Below are positions 26,613-39,200 of a stretch of DNA of 64,000 nt, piece by piece. The notes under the pieces are model-generated. The model saw only the letters and a list, made by a program, of their open reading frames with translations. It was not told where the DNA came from and made no database searches. How positions within the stretch are numbered: the stretch's first letter is position 1; the number at the start of each line of letters is the position of its first letter. The translations under genes were made by a program, and so were the position numbers. Origin of the DNA: Sipunculus nudus (Eukaryota > Annelida > Sipuncula > Golfingiida > Sipunculidae); NCBI GenBank assembly GCA_026874595.1, contig JAPPUL010000088.1, positions 250,001 to 314,000 on the forward strand. Direction: 5' to 3'.

Positions 26613-27592
26613 GAAGGATTTTGAACATTGATGAGCAAAATACCGCTTAAAGAGTTAGTATCAGAAATAGGGCTCAAGATATATTTTTTATTTATAGAGT
26701 TTATAGCATAAAGAGTAAGGTCAATAATTCTATTAGATATTTTGTCTTGCCCGATGGACTTAAAAAGGTCAATAGACTCCCCTAGAGCGAGAATGGGGGG
26801 ATAACAAAGGGAGCCGACTTCAAGTGAGCTAGCACTATTTTTCTTATTAATAATGTTATTATTCATGAGAGCAGGATTTTGATTACTAAGCCATCCGAAG
26901 ACGGGATTAATATTAAAAAGGCGCTGCATTTTTCTGCTAATGAAAAGAATAGCAACCCCGTATCCAGCCATAGACCATTTTAAGGTATTAGCTACAAGAA
27001 AATCGATTTGCATATTCCTAACATTTATATTGAAGGCGCCCAAAGACTGAGTAGCATTAACAACAAAGAAACAATTATTGTTCTTAGCAAGTTGAGCTAA
27101 GGAATGTAAGTTTTGCCTAAACCCGGTTTTATATTGAACATGACTTGAGACAATAATTTTGGTATTATTGTTAATATAGTGTTTAATAAGTTCAATAGGG
27201 TATGAGTAGTTATCAGGTTCAACAAGCTTAAGGTCGAAGTTATTATTAATCCAAGGGAGAGTAGAAGAAGGGAATTCGTCTTTCATGGAGATAACGCGTC
27301 CTTGATTTTTTAAGATAAGAGATATAAAGTTCATAGCAAGAGAGGCATTAGAAACGAATGCAATTTCATCTTTGTAAGCGTTAATAAGGGATGCAACATT
27401 CTCCCTAATGAGTTCGATTTTAGAAATCCAATCTTCAAAGAAGATATCGCCGTGAAAAAGCATTTGTTTATAAAAGGTACAAGCAGCGTCGAAAGAATTC
27501 TTATGCAAAGGAGAAGCCTCAGCAGCATTTAGGTAGCAATAATTTTTTAAAGCAGGGAATAATTCTCTAATAGGCTGCCAAGATGAGGACAT
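26468..27592 (-). CDS. Class V aminotransferase / cysteine desulfurase-like PLP protein
   Basis: The 374-residue protein has the class V fold. HVQYKTGFRQNLHSLAQLAK is near 150-170. VVNATQSLGAFNINV (177-191) stands where the family has V-D-x-x-Q-x-x-G, and FLVANTLKWSMAGYGVA holds the PLP-binding lysine K205. Asn179 replaces the aspartate that normally contacts the PLP ring nitrogen, so chemistry may be altered. The sequence looks closer to the isopenicillin-epimerase/kynureninase-like branch than to IscS, and there is no conserved desulfurase cysteine loop I can point to. The gene is alone on the minus strand. The last 170 bp occur three times in tandem. Confidence 0.75.
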   Translation of the reverse strand: MSSSWQPIRELFPALKNYCYLNAAEASPLHKNSFDAACTFYKQMLFHGDIFFEDWISKIELIRENVASLINAYKDEIAFVSNASLAMNFISLILKNQGRVISMKDEFPSSTLPWINNNFDLKLVEPDNYSYPIELIKHYINNNTKIIVSSHVQYKTGFRQNLHSLAQLAKNNNCFFVVNATQSLGAFNINVRNMQIDFLVANTLKWSMAGYGVAILFISRKMQRLFNINPVFGWLSNQNPALMNNNIINKKNSASSLEVGSLCYPPILALGESIDLFKSIGQDKISNRIIDLTLYAINSINKKYILSPISDTNSLSGILLINVQNPSKVKDSLRKQNIIVSIRGNAIRASFHIYNILQDIDTFSLAIKPFLQRV

Positions 27593-27785
27593 AATATAAT
27601 AAATATAAGTTTTTAAAAAAATAAATAGTGTAGGAAAAAAAAAGAAGTCTAAAGTAAAAATCTAAACTAAATTGCAAAAGATACCGAGTAAAAGCAATAG
27701 GAGAGCTAGGCTTAAGAGGAATAGAAGTAATAAGAGATATAAATATATGAAATTTAAGGATGCATTGAATTACCGGGAGATATAG

Positions 27786-29090
27786 ATGAGCGTTCCTGTA
27801 AAACTTGGGATAAAGAATTTTCGTAAAGATACATTTATAATGATAGAGGGTAAATCAGATGATGGGATAGATGTATTTTTCATAATAAAATCCGGGATAG
27901 TTCGAATAACCCGAGAATTCAACACAATATATGGAGATGATAGAGGAGAGCAGTACAAAGAGGGAGATTTTTTTGGATTAATATCATGTATGAGTGGTCA
28001 TTCAAGGGAAGAGAGTGCGTATGCGCTAACAGATGTAACGTTAATACTTGTAAAACGCGATCAATTTGGTTTTTTAATCCAAAGTAATGCATCAATTGCA
28101 ATGAGAATACTTAGAGTATTTAGTTCAAACTTAAGATATATAGACGATCGAATGACTTCTCAGGAAGAGGAATCAGATATATTAGCTGATGATGAAAGCC
28201 CAAAGGAGGCGGTGATAGATAGTGAGGAGCTTGATCGAGAACAGCTTAGTGAACAGATATATAATATAGGGACATATTACGAGTCAATAAAGCAGTATAA
28301 TCAAGCAGTATATGCCTATATAAGATATATAGAGTATGCGCCGGAAGGAAACTATGTGCAAGAGGCAAAGACAAAACTACAAAGTCTAACACCCCTTGCA
28401 AAAGATGCATTAAATCCTGCTAATAATGAGATAAAGGGCTGGCAAAGAGATTTTGTAGACAACACATTCATCTTCTGTGAACATGAGAAGGGGGGAGAAT
28501 TATATGTAATACAAAAGGGTCAGGTAAAGATAACAAAGCTAGTAAATAATCAAGAACAAGTGATAGCAGTATTAAAGCCAGGAGATATATTCGGAGAGAT
28601 GGCATTGCTTAACGAAAAGCCAAGAAGCGCCTCAGCGATAGCCTTTGGAGAAGTAAATACACTATATGTAAACAAAGCAAATTTTGAAATGATGGTAAAA
28701 AGCGAGCCTCAGCTGGTAACAAAGTTAATAACCTTACTAAGTGAACGTATTTGGACAGGGTATAGACAGCTTGCAATAAAGCTAATAAAAAACCCAGTAG
28801 TTAAAATGCTTGATTTATTATTGTTGCAAGTGGAGAAGGAAATGATACCGATAGATAGAACAAGCCATACATTTAATTTTGGGTTAACGGAGCTAAGCGG
28901 GCTTGCGGGGTTGTCGAAGGAAGAGAGTAAGGATGCGTTGGTTGAGATATTAAAGCTAAAGACGATAGATTTATCAGGAGAAGATAAGCGGATAAAATGT
29001 TCGAATTTATTTGAATTACAAAAGGAAGTAAATATCCTAAAGACGAAGGAAAGACGCGAGGCGAAAAAGCAGCAAAAGCCAAAGCAATAA
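27786..29090 (+). CDS. Protein with two cyclic-nucleotide-binding domains and a central TPR-like segment
   Basis: The 434-residue protein begins with a cNMP-binding barrel (about 8-125). A helical TPR-like part follows (about 152-205, with YNIGTYYESIKQYNQAVYAY), then a second cNMP barrel (about 215-325) and a helical C-terminal part (340-410) like a CRP-type winged helix (LTELSGLAGLSKEESKDAL). The second phosphate cassette, GEMALLNEKPRSASA, keeps the E and R needed for nucleotide binding. The first (GLISCMSGHSREESAYA) does not. Proteins of this layout are familiar from spirochaetes. A role as transcriptional regulator is inferred. A 147 bp gap with a consensus promoter separates it from hppA. 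Confidence 0.8.
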   Translation: MSVPVKLGIKNFRKDTFIMIEGKSDDGIDVFFIIKSGIVRITREFNTIYGDDRGEQYKEGDFFGLISCMSGHSREESAYALTDVTLILVKRDQFGFLIQSNASIAMRILRVFSSNLRYIDDRMTSQEEESDILADDESPKEAVIDSEELDREQLSEQIYNIGTYYESIKQYNQAVYAYIRYIEYAPEGNYVQEAKTKLQSLTPLAKDALNPANNEIKGWQRDFVDNTFIFCEHEKGGELYVIQKGQVKITKLVNNQEQVIAVLKPGDIFGEMALLNEKPRSASAIAFGEVNTLYVNKANFEMMVKSEPQLVTKLITLLSERIWTGYRQLAIKLIKNPVVKMLDLLLLQVEKEMIPIDRTSHTFNFGLTELSGLAGLSKEESKDALVEILKLKTIDLSGEDKRIKCSNLFELQKEVNILKTKERREAKKQQKPKQ

Positions 29091-29180
29091 TATAAGCTAC
29101 AAATTCATATAAAAAAAACAATCAAAAAAACACTAAAGAAATAGCAATAAAGAGTATAAAATAGTTTTGTAGACAACAGA

Positions 29181-29209
29181 TTGACAAAAGATAAGAAACT
29201 CATTATACT
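29181..29209 (+). promoter_or_regulatory. Sigma-70-type promoter for hppA
   Basis: TTGACA at 29181-29186 and TATACT at 29204-29209 have exactly 17 bases between them, about 29 bases before the hppA start codon. It is the closest match to consensus in the window. Confidence 0.75.
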
Positions 29210-29237
29210 TAAGGCGTAAAAAATTAGCTAAGGCATT

Positions 29238-31403
29238 ATGTCTAATAAAAAAAAGGGGTTTCAAAAAATAATGGGATTGACAGTACTAGCACCATTAGGT
29301 GCACTAGCGGCGGTAACATTTGCTATAATATTATCCTTACAGATTCTAAAGAAGACAGAAGGGACGGAACGTATGATAGAGATAGCAAAATACATACGAG
29401 AAGGAGCAGGAGCCTATTTAAGGCGACAATATGTCGTTATAGGGATATTTTTAGGGATAGTATTTGTACTATTGCTAATTAAGGCAGCGTATGTGGATTC
29501 AGCTCGGATAGGTAGCGCCGCATATTACATACCGTTTTCGTTTTTATCCGGAGCAATATTCTCAGCCCTAGCCGGGTTTTTTGGTATGAAGATAGCAACG
29601 AGTTCGAATGCAAGAACAGCCTGGGGAGCAAAGAGTTCGTTAAACGAAGGGCTTAGAATAGCCTTTAATTCAGGGACGGTGATGGGGATGTTGGTAGTGG
29701 GTCTTGGATTATTTCATTTGTCGTTATGGTATTTTGTATTGGGAGCCCCTAGTGCAAGCGATCAAACACAGATGTCAATAATAACCGATATACTAGTAAG
29801 TTCAGGGCTTGGGGCATCATCTATGGCATTATTTGCCCGTGTGGGAGGCGGAATATTCACAAAGGCGGCAGACGTGGGAGCAGATTTGGTAGGGAAGGTA
29901 GAAGCAGGCATACCTGAGGATGACCCAAGGAATCCGGCAACGATAGCAGATAACGTAGGAGATAACGTAGGAGACGTAGCCGGGATGGGAGCAGATTTGT
30001 ATGAATCATATATAGGTTCAATGGTAGCAACGATGGCAATAGCGGCCTTTGCGTTTTCGCATATAGGAGGAGGAGGATATTATATGTTTGTGAGTGCGCC
30101 ATTAACGCTTGCGGCATTAGGGGTATTTTCGTCAATAATTGGTACATTTTTCGTAAAGACGGGAGATAATACAGAGAGTGCAGGGTTGCTATGGGCTTTA
30201 CGTAAGGGAATATACCTGTCATCTGTCATAATGATCGTGTTGTCTTTTCTCTATGTAAATTTTGGATTAAAGGGAATATATTCTCTTGGCTTAGGGGGTA
30301 TGGGCATATTTTTTGCTGTCTTAATAGGCCTTATTGCGGGAAATATAATAGGCTATTTCACAGAATACTACACAGCCTATGAATATAAGCCGACCCAAGA
30401 GCTTGCAAAGCAGGCCAAAACAGGGCCCGCAACTATAATAATAGCAGGCTTATCAGTAGGTATGACCTCGACATTGATACCAGTATTCACAATAGTGCTT
30501 GCAACGATAGGAGCATTTTACGTGGCAGGAGGGGGAGTAGATTATCAATATGGACTATTTGGGATAGGTATGGCGGCGATAGGGATGTTATCGACACTTG
30601 GAATAACGCTTGCAACGGATGCCTATGGGCCGGTTGCGGATAATGCGGGAGGAATAGCCGAGATGGGAGGCTTGGAGCCGGAGGTACGAGAGAGGACGGA
30701 TGCCTTGGATGCACTTGGTAACACTACGGCGGCAACAGGAAAAGGTTTTGCAATAGGTTCAGCAGCACTAACAGCGTTAACGTTGCTGGTGGCCTATACT
30801 CAAACCCTAGGAATCAAAGTATCAGATGTAGGGATAACAGATCCAATTATATTGGTGGGACTTTTTATAGGAGCAGTGCTTCCGTTTTACTTTAGTTCAC
30901 TAACGATGAATGCAGTAGGTAAGGCAGCAGGGGCTATGGTAGATGAGGTGCGGCGACAATTCCGTGAAACAAAAGGGATAATGGAAGGGACTGCAAAACC
31001 TGATTATGCGGCTTGTGTTGAGATAAGTACCAAAGGAGCACAAAAAGAGATGATAAGTCCTGCAGTACTTGCTATTGTAGCTCCTGTTTTGGTGGGGATT
31101 ATTTTTGGCGAGAAGGCAGTTGTAGCACTTTTGGCAGGGTCTTTGGTATCAGGATTCTCACTTGCAATTATGATGGCCAATGCAGGTGGAGCGTGGGACA
31201 ATGCAAAGAAATATATTGAGAATGGGCACCTTGGAGGGAAAGGTTCAGAGAGTCACAAAGCAGCAGTTGTTGGGGATACGGTAGGAGATCCTTTTAAGGA
31301 CACATCAGGTCCTTCTATAAATATATTACTTAAGCTTATGGCTATGGTTGCAATAGTATCTGTAACAGCTATTAGTGCCATACGAGGTGCTTTATTTTCT
31401 TAG
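29238..31403 (+). CDS. hppA: Membrane-bound cation-pumping pyrophosphatase (K+-dependent type)
   Basis: The 721-residue protein spans the inner membrane many times and couples pyrophosphate hydrolysis to H+ or Na+ export. The substrate site is intact: [20 protein letters not shown] and [34 protein letters not shown], then [20 protein letters not shown], are near the C-terminus. The motif [16 protein letters not shown] has alanine where K+-independent enzymes have lysine, so it should require K+. Whether it pumps H+ or Na+ is not decided by what I can see. Codons change from ATA-rich to ATT/GTT-rich over the last 400 bp of the gene. Confidence 0.96.
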   Translation: MSNKKKGFQKIMGLTVLAPLGALAAVTFAIILSLQILKKTEGTERMIEIAKYIREGAGAYLRRQYVVIGIFLGIVFVLLLIKAAYVDSARIGSAAYYIPFSFLSGAIFSALAGFFGMKIATSSNARTAWGAKSSLNEGLRIAFNSGTVMGMLVVGLGLFHLSLWYFVLGAPSASDQTQMSIITDILVSSGLGASSMALFARVGGGIFTKAADVGADLVGKVEAGIPEDDPRNPATIADNVGDNVGDVAGMGADLYESYIGSMVATMAIAAFAFSHIGGGGYYMFVSAPLTLAALGVFSSIIGTFFVKTGDNTESAGLLWALRKGIYLSSVIMIVLSFLYVNFGLKGIYSLGLGGMGIFFAVLIGLIAGNIIGYFTEYYTAYEYKPTQELAKQAKTGPATIIIAGLSVGMTSTLIPVFTIVLATIGAFYVAGGGVDYQYGLFGIGMAAIGMLSTLGITLATDAYGPVADNAGGIAEMGGLEPEVRERTDALDALGNTTAATGKGFAIGSAALTALTLLVAYTQTLGIKVSDVGITDPIILVGLFIGAVLPFYFSSLTMNAVGKAAGAMVDEVRRQFRETKGIMEGTAKPDYAACVEISTKGAQKEMISPAVLAIVAPVLVGIIFGEKAVVALLAGSLVSGFSLAIMMANAGGAWDNAKKYIENGHLGGKGSESHKAAVVGDTVGDPFKDTSGPSINILLKLMAMVAIVSVTAISAIRGALFS

Positions 31404-31430
31404 TAGTTTTATTAAAGGTTAAGATTTAAA

Positions 31431-31471
31431 TGCTGCGTTATTTGTAATCCTTTATTATAAATAGTGCAGCA
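31431..31471 (+). terminator. Possible transcription terminator after hppA
   Basis: TGCTGC(GT)TATTT pairs with AAATA(GT)GCAGCA across a 15-base loop, giving a long stem 28 bases after the hppA stop. Only a broken T-run follows (gtttaagtttatt), so strength is uncertain. Confidence 0.45.
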
Positions 31472-31584
31472 GTTTAAGTTTATTGTACTGTTTTATTTGT
31501 TTAACAAATTACTTTTATTAAAATATATGATATAAAACTATATGATATATTATGTTTGTTATTTATCATGAATAAGGATAAATA

Positions 31585-32058
31585 ATGAATGCTAATAGAA
31601 GTAGTAGAATGGATAATGTAAAGCAAAAAAGCAAACGACAACTAGTTACCTTCCTCCTCTCTGATGAGAGATATGGTGTTGATATCATGCATGCAAAAGA
31701 AATAATACGTATGGTCAACATTATGTCTGTTCCAAATTCTCTTGACTTTGTCTTAGGTGTTATAAATCTTAGAGGAGATATTATACCTGTTATTGACTTG
31801 AAAAGACGATTTAATCTTGTAAGTAAAACTAAAAGTAAGGGAGTTATTATTCTTTCCCTTTATGACTCTATGATAGGTATTTCTGTAGATAAGATACTTC
31901 GTGTTGCCACCTTCGATGAAAATTCTATTCAACCAACTCCATCTGTTGTCTCAGGAGTCGATACTGATTATATTACCGGCATTGTCCAAGACCTAGACTC
32001 ATCATCAACCGATAATAAGCTAATATTAATTTTAGATATTAATAAACTCTTTGCTTAA
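31585..32058 (+). CDS. cheW: Chemotaxis coupling protein CheW
   Basis: CheW links chemoreceptors to the CheA kinase. The 157-residue protein has the usual two small barrels: RQLVTFLLSDERYGVDIMHA, VPNSLDFVLGVINLRGDIIP, then ISVDKILRV and DYITGIVQD. The conserved NLRG turn with the receptor-contact arginine is present. It stands alone, between hppA and the 3' end of rpoC, with no other chemotaxis gene adjacent. Codons here are far less ATA-rich than in the upstream genes. Confidence 0.93.
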   Translation: MNANRSSRMDNVKQKSKRQLVTFLLSDERYGVDIMHAKEIIRMVNIMSVPNSLDFVLGVINLRGDIIPVIDLKRRFNLVSKTKSKGVIILSLYDSMIGISVDKILRVATFDENSIQPTPSVVSGVDTDYITGIVQDLDSSSTDNKLILILDINKLFA

Positions 32059-32098
32059 TTCTGTCTTTCTATTCTTTTTATCTTTCTATTTGTTTTGT

Positions 32099-35000
32099 TT
32101 ATTTTGTTCCCGTCCCTGCAGGCACTAGATGTCCTATTATCACGTTCTCTTTTAGTCCTCGAAGATCATCTACTTTCCCTTTAATTGCGGCGTTCGTTAA
32201 TATTTTTGTTGTCTCTTGGAATGAGGCTGCAGATATAAAACTGTCTATATTTAGTGATGCTTTTGTTATACCTTGCAATATAGGTTTTGCAGTCGCCGAT
32301 TTACCACCTTCTTCTACCACTTCGTCATTTTTACTTTTAAACAAGAATCTATCCACGTTTTGACCGACTATGAAATCTGTATCCCCTGCATCGGTTATCT
32401 GTACTTTCTTAAGCATCTGACGGATTATCGTACCAACGTGTTTGTCGTTTATATCAACGCCCTGAAGCCGATATACCTCTTGTATCTCGTTTACAAGATA
32501 TTCCTGCAGTTTCTCAACACCTTCTACCCTAAGTATATCATGAGGATTTATAGGTCCATCACAAAGTTGTTCGCCTGCTTTTATAGTATCACCATCCCGA
32601 ACTAATATCCGTTTCCCAGCAGGTATTACATGCTTTGATATACCCTCAAGCTCTTCACCCATATCGTCATATGTTGTATATTTTATGTTTATAACAGACT
32701 TTCCTTTTTGCTTATCTCCAAAAGATATCGTACCATCTTGTTCTGCTATTACACATGCATCCTTTGGTTTTCGTGCTTCAAATAGTTCTGCTATCCTGGG
32801 AAGTCCGCCTGTTATATCTTTTGTTTTTGTTTGTCCGCGTGTTATCTTTGCTATTATTGTTCCCGGTTTTACGTTTACCTTCTCTTCAACTAAAAGATGT
32901 GCTCCTCCGGGGATTGGGATGTTTGTTATAGTCTCACCTTTGCTGTTTAGGATTAATACTTGGGGGGTTAGACTCCCATCTCGGGTCTCTGTTACTATCT
33001 TCTCTTCTACGTTTGACTCTTGACTTTTCTCTATCTTTAATGTCGAGCCTATTATTATATCTACAAATTGCGTTATCCCTTCTTTATCGGTTACTATAGG
33101 TTCGTTATATGGATCAAACTCGGCTATCACGCTACCCTTTTTTATATAATCATCTAACCCATAATATATTTTGGTCCCACTTCGTAAGATTAACTTACTG
33201 TCTCCTCCCATCAAAAACAAATTCTTATCGCGCATATATACCCTACATATATTTTCAGCTCGTACCTCTTCATCTTTCTTCGTTATCCCCACTACCTCGC
33301 CTATTAATATACGCTCACCATCCTCTACCTTAATCTCTTTAAAATCACTTTGCTTATACTCTTTTATTATTCGTCTTAAAATTATTTCCCCTTTTCTATT
33401 TGTTATGTAATTTGTATCTTCTGTCTCAACCAGGCTTGCTGGCATCTCTTTAATTATTGCTGAGTATGATAGAGTTATGTTTTGTTCTTCTATCTGTCTT
33501 GCAGCCGTTCCGCCTATATGAAATGTTCGCATCGTAAGCTGTGTTCCTGGCTGTCCTATTGATTGTGCTGCGATTATTCCTACTGCTTCACCTATTTCTA
33601 CAGGTTTACCAGTTGCAAGATTCCTACCATAGCATTTTATACATATCCCATATTGGGACTCGCAGGTTAATACTGTTCGGATTCGTACTTGTTCTATTCC
33701 TGATTTCTCTATTTGTGCAGCCGATTCCTCTGTTATAACTTCATTTGCGTTTACGATAAGTGCTTTTGTTATCGGATTGTATATATCTTCAAGTACGTAT
33801 CTACCAACTATTCGATCGGATAACTTCTCTATTTCCTCATCCCCCTCACGCAGCGCCATACGCTCTATCCCGTTTATCGTCCCGCAATCTTCAACATCTA
33901 TAACAACCTCTTGGGCAATATCAACAAGACGCCTTGTCAAATATCCGGCATCCGCTGTTTTCAACGCTGTGTCTGCAAGCCCTTTCCGAGCCCCGTGTGT
34001 CGATATGAAATATTCTAATACACTTAAACCTTCCTTAAAATTCGACTTTATTGGAAGCTCAATTATCTCACCTGAGGGCTTTGCCATAAGACCTCTCATC
34101 CCCGCAAGTTGTCTTATTTGTTGTTTACTACCTCGTGCCCCTGAATCAGCCATTATGTAAAGAGGATTAAATCCGTTGTTGTGTACACGAAGTTCTTCCA
34201 TCATGATTTCCGATATCGATTCGCTTACTCGTGTCCATACGTCTATCACCTGATTATATCGCTCATCCTCAGTTATATAACCATTTCTATAATTGTCTTC
34301 TATTTTCTTGACTCTTTTGTCTCCGTTATTTATCAATTGCTTCTTCTGCTCAGGAATTCTTATATCGTCCATATTTATGCTTGCTCCAAATACCGTTGCA
34401 TATTTAAAGCCAAGATCTTTTATCTTATCAAGTGTTTCTATAGTTTTTGAGGCGCCAAGCAGCTTGAATATTCTAAGTATTATTGTCGCTATACTTTTAT
34501 CATTTTGCGGTTCATTTATATATTCCATACCCTCAGGTATAGTTTCGTTGAAGATTATTCGTCCAGGCGTTGTATGAAAAACACTCCCATCATCTTGCAG
34601 GAGTTTTATCTTTGCCTGAAAATCTAATGTTTTCGTGTGAAGTGCATGTCTAACCTCCTGCTTTGAGGCAAAATACCGCCCATCACCAAGTGTCCCTCTC
34701 CTTTCTTTTGTCAGATAATTTATTCCAAGCACCATATCTTTTGTCGGACCTACTATCGGTTCCCCATTTGCAGGGTTTAAAAGATTATTGGATGATAGCA
34801 ACAGTAACCAACATTCAATCTGAGAGGCAGGGGATAAAGGCACATGGACTGCCATCTGATCTCCGTCAAAGTCGGCATTGAAAGCATGACAGACTAAAGG
34901 ATGGAGCTGAATTGCTTTTCCTTCAACTAAGGTCGGTTCAAATGCTTGGATTCCAAGTCTATGTAATGTCGGAGCTCGGTTTAATAATATAGGATGTCCT

Positions 35001-36217
35001 TTAATTACGTCTTCAAGCACTCCCCATACCTCAGGTTTTTCTCGTTCTACCATAGTCTTTGCGCTCTTCACGTTGTATACGAGCTCACGTTCAACAAGCC
35101 CACGCATAACAAATGGTTTGAATAGCTCAAGTGCCATTTTCTTTGGCAGTCCGCACTGATGTAGTTTTAAATGCGGTCCTACAACTATAACAGAACGTCC
35201 TGAATAATCTACGCGTTTGCCAAGAAGGTTTTGTCTAAATCTACCTTGCTTACCTTTTAGCATATCTGATAGAGACTTTAAGGGTCTATTCCCCGCCCCC
35301 TTTACAACGCGCTTTCGACGAGAATTGTCAAATAGTGCATCTGCTGCCTCCTGTAACATCCGTTTCTCATTTCGCATTATTATCTCGGGTGCACGTAGAT
35401 TTTGAAGCCGCTTTAATCTATTATTTCTATTTATCACTCTTCTATATAAATCATTTAAATCGCTTGTTGCAAAGCGTCCTCCATCTAGTTGGACCATTGG
35501 TCTTAACTCTGGCGGTATAACGGGGATTACATCAAGTATCATCCAGGTCGGGTCATTGCCTGATTTTCTAAAATCGCTTATTATTTCAAGTTGCTTTAAT
35601 ATCCGTGCATCTGTCTTTTCCCCCTTCTCGTTCATCTTTTCACGAAGCAGCAATTCCTCCTCCTCAAGATCTGATATTTCCAAAAGCTTCCTTATCGCAT
35701 CCGCTCCAATATCTGCTGTAAAGTTCACTCCGTATTTTGCTTTGTAATCCGCATATTCTGTTTCTGATAAAAGTTGTTTCTCTTCAAGATCTGTATCACC
35801 TGGATCTATTACCACATACTTTTCAAAGTATAATATGCTTCTTAGTTTATTTACTGTAAACCCAAGTAATAAGCCTATCCGGCTTGGCACGCTCTTGTAA
35901 TACCATATGTGTGATATCGGAGAGGCAAGTTCTATATGACCCATTCGTTCACGTCTTACCTTAAAATGTGCAACCTCAACTCCGCACCTATCGCATACTA
36001 CCCCTTTGTACCTTATAGATTTAAATTTGCCGCAGTAACACGCCCACTCTTTTGTCGTCCCAAATATCTTTTCGCAAAAAAGACCGTCTCGCTCAGGCCT
36101 TAAGGTCCTGTAGTTTATAGTCTCTGGCTTTTTGACTTCTCCGTAACTCCATTCCTTGATTCGACTCGTTGAGGCTAGGTGTATTGTTATTTTATCAAAA
36201 TCACTTATATTGCTCAT
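32099..36217 (-). CDS. rpoC: RNA polymerase beta' subunit
   Basis: Full-length, 1,372 residues. It has the N-terminal zinc site ([20 protein letters not shown], about 71-89) and the active-site magnesium motif [12 protein letters not shown] near 446-457. The second zinc-binding region is [10 protein letters not shown] ... [15 protein letters not shown]. The trigger-loop and bridge-helix parts include [20 protein letters not shown]. It follows rpoB by 62 bp and is last in the ribosomal protein-polymerase block. The ATG at 36217 has atggagtaaat before it. No obvious terminator lies between it and convergent cheW. Confidence 0.98.
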   Translation of the reverse strand: MSNISDFDKITIHLASTSRIKEWSYGEVKKPETINYRTLRPERDGLFCEKIFGTTKEWACYCGKFKSIRYKGVVCDRCGVEVAHFKVRRERMGHIELASPISHIWYYKSVPSRIGLLLGFTVNKLRSILYFEKYVVIDPGDTDLEEKQLLSETEYADYKAKYGVNFTADIGADAIRKLLEISDLEEEELLLREKMNEKGEKTDARILKQLEIISDFRKSGNDPTWMILDVIPVIPPELRPMVQLDGGRFATSDLNDLYRRVINRNNRLKRLQNLRAPEIIMRNEKRMLQEAADALFDNSRRKRVVKGAGNRPLKSLSDMLKGKQGRFRQNLLGKRVDYSGRSVIVVGPHLKLHQCGLPKKMALELFKPFVMRGLVERELVYNVKSAKTMVEREKPEVWGVLEDVIKGHPILLNRAPTLHRLGIQAFEPTLVEGKAIQLHPLVCHAFNADFDGDQMAVHVPLSPASQIECWLLLLSSNNLLNPANGEPIVGPTKDMVLGINYLTKERRGTLGDGRYFASKQEVRHALHTKTLDFQAKIKLLQDDGSVFHTTPGRIIFNETIPEGMEYINEPQNDKSIATIILRIFKLLGASKTIETLDKIKDLGFKYATVFGASINMDDIRIPEQKKQLINNGDKRVKKIEDNYRNGYITEDERYNQVIDVWTRVSESISEIMMEELRVHNNGFNPLYIMADSGARGSKQQIRQLAGMRGLMAKPSGEIIELPIKSNFKEGLSVLEYFISTHGARKGLADTALKTADAGYLTRRLVDIAQEVVIDVEDCGTINGIERMALREGDEEIEKLSDRIVGRYVLEDIYNPITKALIVNANEVITEESAAQIEKSGIEQVRIRTVLTCESQYGICIKCYGRNLATGKPVEIGEAVGIIAAQSIGQPGTQLTMRTFHIGGTAARQIEEQNITLSYSAIIKEMPASLVETEDTNYITNRKGEIILRRIIKEYKQSDFKEIKVEDGERILIGEVVGITKKDEEVRAENICRVYMRDKNLFLMGGDSKLILRSGTKIYYGLDDYIKKGSVIAEFDPYNEPIVTDKEGITQFVDIIIGSTLKIEKSQESNVEEKIVTETRDGSLTPQVLILNSKGETITNIPIPGGAHLLVEEKVNVKPGTIIAKITRGQTKTKDITGGLPRIAELFEARKPKDACVIAEQDGTISFGDKQKGKSVINIKYTTYDDMGEELEGISKHVIPAGKRILVRDGDTIKAGEQLCDGPINPHDILRVEGVEKLQEYLVNEIQEVYRLQGVDINDKHVGTIIRQMLKKVQITDAGDTDFIVGQNVDRFLFKSKNDEVVEEGGKSATAKPILQGITKASLNIDSFISAASFQETTKILTNAAIKGKVDDLRGLKENVIIGHLVPAGTGTK

Positions 36218-36279
36218 ATTTACTCCATAATTTAACTTATAAACTTAGTCTACTTTAATCTCTAATAACTCGCTTATAA

Positions 36280-39200
36280 CTATATCTTGTTTTTTAGCTT
36301 GTTTAGATTCTCTATATCTTTGTCGGTAAGTCCTACTAGATTATCATCACTGTCATATATATTAAGATCAAGCCCAAGTCCTCGTAACTCTTGAATTAGT
36401 ACATTAAATGACTCCGGCACACCAGGCTTGTAAGTTATCTCGCCCTTTACTATGTTTTCATATATTTTCGCACGTCCCATCATGTCATCTGCTTTAACTG
36501 TTAGAAATTCTTGCAGCGTATGGGCTGCACCATAAGCCTCAAGCGCCCAAACCTCCATCTCCCCAAGCCTCTGTCCCCCAAATTGGGCCTTGCCACCAAG
36601 TGGTTGTTGCGTTACTAGGGAATAAGGGCCTGTACTTCTTGCATGAATCTTATCATCTATCATATGCGACAACTTAAGCATATATATATACCCTACTGTT
36701 ACCTCATTCTCAAAGTATTCTCCTGTAAGCCCGTCTATTAATTTTGTACTACTATAGATTGGCAACTTCGCTTCCTTTAACTTTGACTCTATCTGTTCAA
36801 GTTTTATATCCGCAAATACCGGTACTGCAAAGTTTATTCCAAGCTCCTTTGCCGCCCAGCCAAGCTCAGATTCAAGTATTTGTCCTAAGTTCATCCTAGA
36901 TGGCACTCCAAGCGGATTTAATATTATGTCAACAGGTGTCCCGTCAGGCAAATATGGCATGTCTTCTTCGGGTACTATTTTTGAGATAACTCCCTTATTA
37001 CCATGACGCCCTGCCATCTTATCACCTTCTGATATCTTACGCTTTTTTGCTATATGGACTTTTACAAGCTCTTCTACTCCAGGTGGTAATTCATCTTCAT
37101 TCTCCCTTTTAAATATTGAGATACCTATGACTACTCCTGAATTACCATGAGGCACACGTAGCGATGTATCTTTTACCTCACGTGCCTTCTCTCCAAATAT
37201 CGAATGCAGCAACTTATATTCAGGTGTTGATTCTGTCTCTCCTTTGGGAGTCACCTTGCCGACTAATATATCTCCACTTTGGACCCATGTCCCAACTCGT
37301 ACAATTCCATCCTCATCTAAATGTGTAAAGCTATCTTCGCCTAGATTTGGTATGTCTTTTGTTAGCTTTTCTCGCCCAAGCTTTGTCTCGCGTGCTTCTA
37401 TCTCAAATTCTTCTATATGGATAGAGGTAAATACATCATCTTTTACCATACGGTTGCTTATTATTATCGCATCTTCAAAATTTTGACCCTTCCAACTCAT
37501 AAATGCAACAAGTACATTACGTCCCAAGGACAACTCCCCATTGTCTATTGCAGGCCCATCCGCTATTAACTGCCCAATCTCAACCTCTTCTCCCTTTACA
37601 ACTTGAGGCCTTTGGTTAAAACATGTATTTTGATTTGTACGACGATACTTTATTAGATTATATATATCTACCGGATTTTCTGCATCATCATCTACCTTGA
37701 TATGCACTTCCTCTGCCGACACTTTTATTACAGTACCACTACGCTTGCTAATTAAGCATGTCCCCGAATCATATGCCGCCTTGCTCTCCATCCCAGTCCC
37801 AACCACCGGTGCCTCAACATTTAACAAGGGAACCGCTTGCCTTTGCATATTTGCTCCCATCAGGGCTCGGTTTGCATCATCATGTTGTAAAAAGGGTATT
37901 AAGGCTGTTGATACGCTTATTATCTGTTTGGGCGATACGTCTATATATTTTATTTGGCTTGGGTGCACCAACGGATATTCTCCGCGGTATCTTGCATCTA
38001 CTAGCTCGCCTTTTATGTTGCCTTTGCTATCTCTTGGCAGATTTGCTGGCGCTATGTAATATCTATCTTCTTCAGTTGCAGTAAGGTAGGACACTTCTTT
38101 TGTTATTTTGCCATTTTCCACCTTGACATAAGGTGTTATTAAAAAACCATAATCATTTATCCTTGCAAAGTTACATAATGAAAGAATTAAGCCTATATTT
38201 GGCCCTTCCGGAGTCTCTATCGGACATATTTTACCATAATGCGTATAATGTACGTCACGCACCTCAAAACCAGCACGCTCTCGAGACAAACCTCCAGGAC
38301 CAAGTGCATTAATTCGTCTTTTATGAGTTAATTCTGCAAGAGGATTTGTCTGATCCATAAACTGGGACAACTGACTAGACCCAAAAAATTCCTTTATTAC
38401 TGCAGATATAGGCTTTATACTTAGGAGCTTTTGCGGCGTTATCTCCTCAAAATCCTCTGTACTTATCCTCTCTTTTATTGTACGCTCCATACGCGCAAAA
38501 CCTATCTTTAGCTGGTTAACTAAAAGTTCGTCTACGCATCTTATTCGCCTATTCCCTAGATGATCTATATCGTCTGTATATTCTGTTCCATTGTAAATCT
38601 TTATTAAATATTTTATGGCAAGTATAATATCGTCCTTAGTAGGTGTTGGTGAGTCTGGGCCAGGCTCAGCTTCTGTATACAACTTTTGGTTAAACTTATA
38701 GCGTCCAACTATGCCTAAATTGTATCTTTTAGGGTCAAAAAATAACGCATTAAACTCTTTAGTTGCATTTTCAAGCGTTATTGGTTCCCCAGGCCTTATA
38801 AAATTGTACAATTTAGCTATTGCTTCTTTATTTGTTGTAACATCATCAATATCCAAACATTTTAGGATTATTGGATTTTGTACAAGCTCTTCAGGATCAA
38901 TTATCTTTATCTTGTTTATTCCAAAACTTAGTATTTTTTCTGTATCTTGCAAGATTAACTCTGAAGGGGCATGAAATATTACTTCATTAGTTTGAGGCTC
39001 TACAATATCCTCAGCTATCCTTATTGGCAATGTAGAGCTTTCTACATACTTTCTATCCTTGTTTTTAGAAAGGTCTATTCCCTTTATTGTATAAAACTCT
39101 TTTATTATATCTTTAGTTGCCTCACATCCTATCGCTCGCAAAAAAGTTGTTACTAGGACACCTTTCTTGCGATCTATTTTTATATTCAGAATATCTTTTT

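Noticed and set aside
32273-38084. Many + strand frames of 60-127 residues within rpoC and rpoB
   Set aside because: All are reverse-strand shadows of highly conserved coding sequence.
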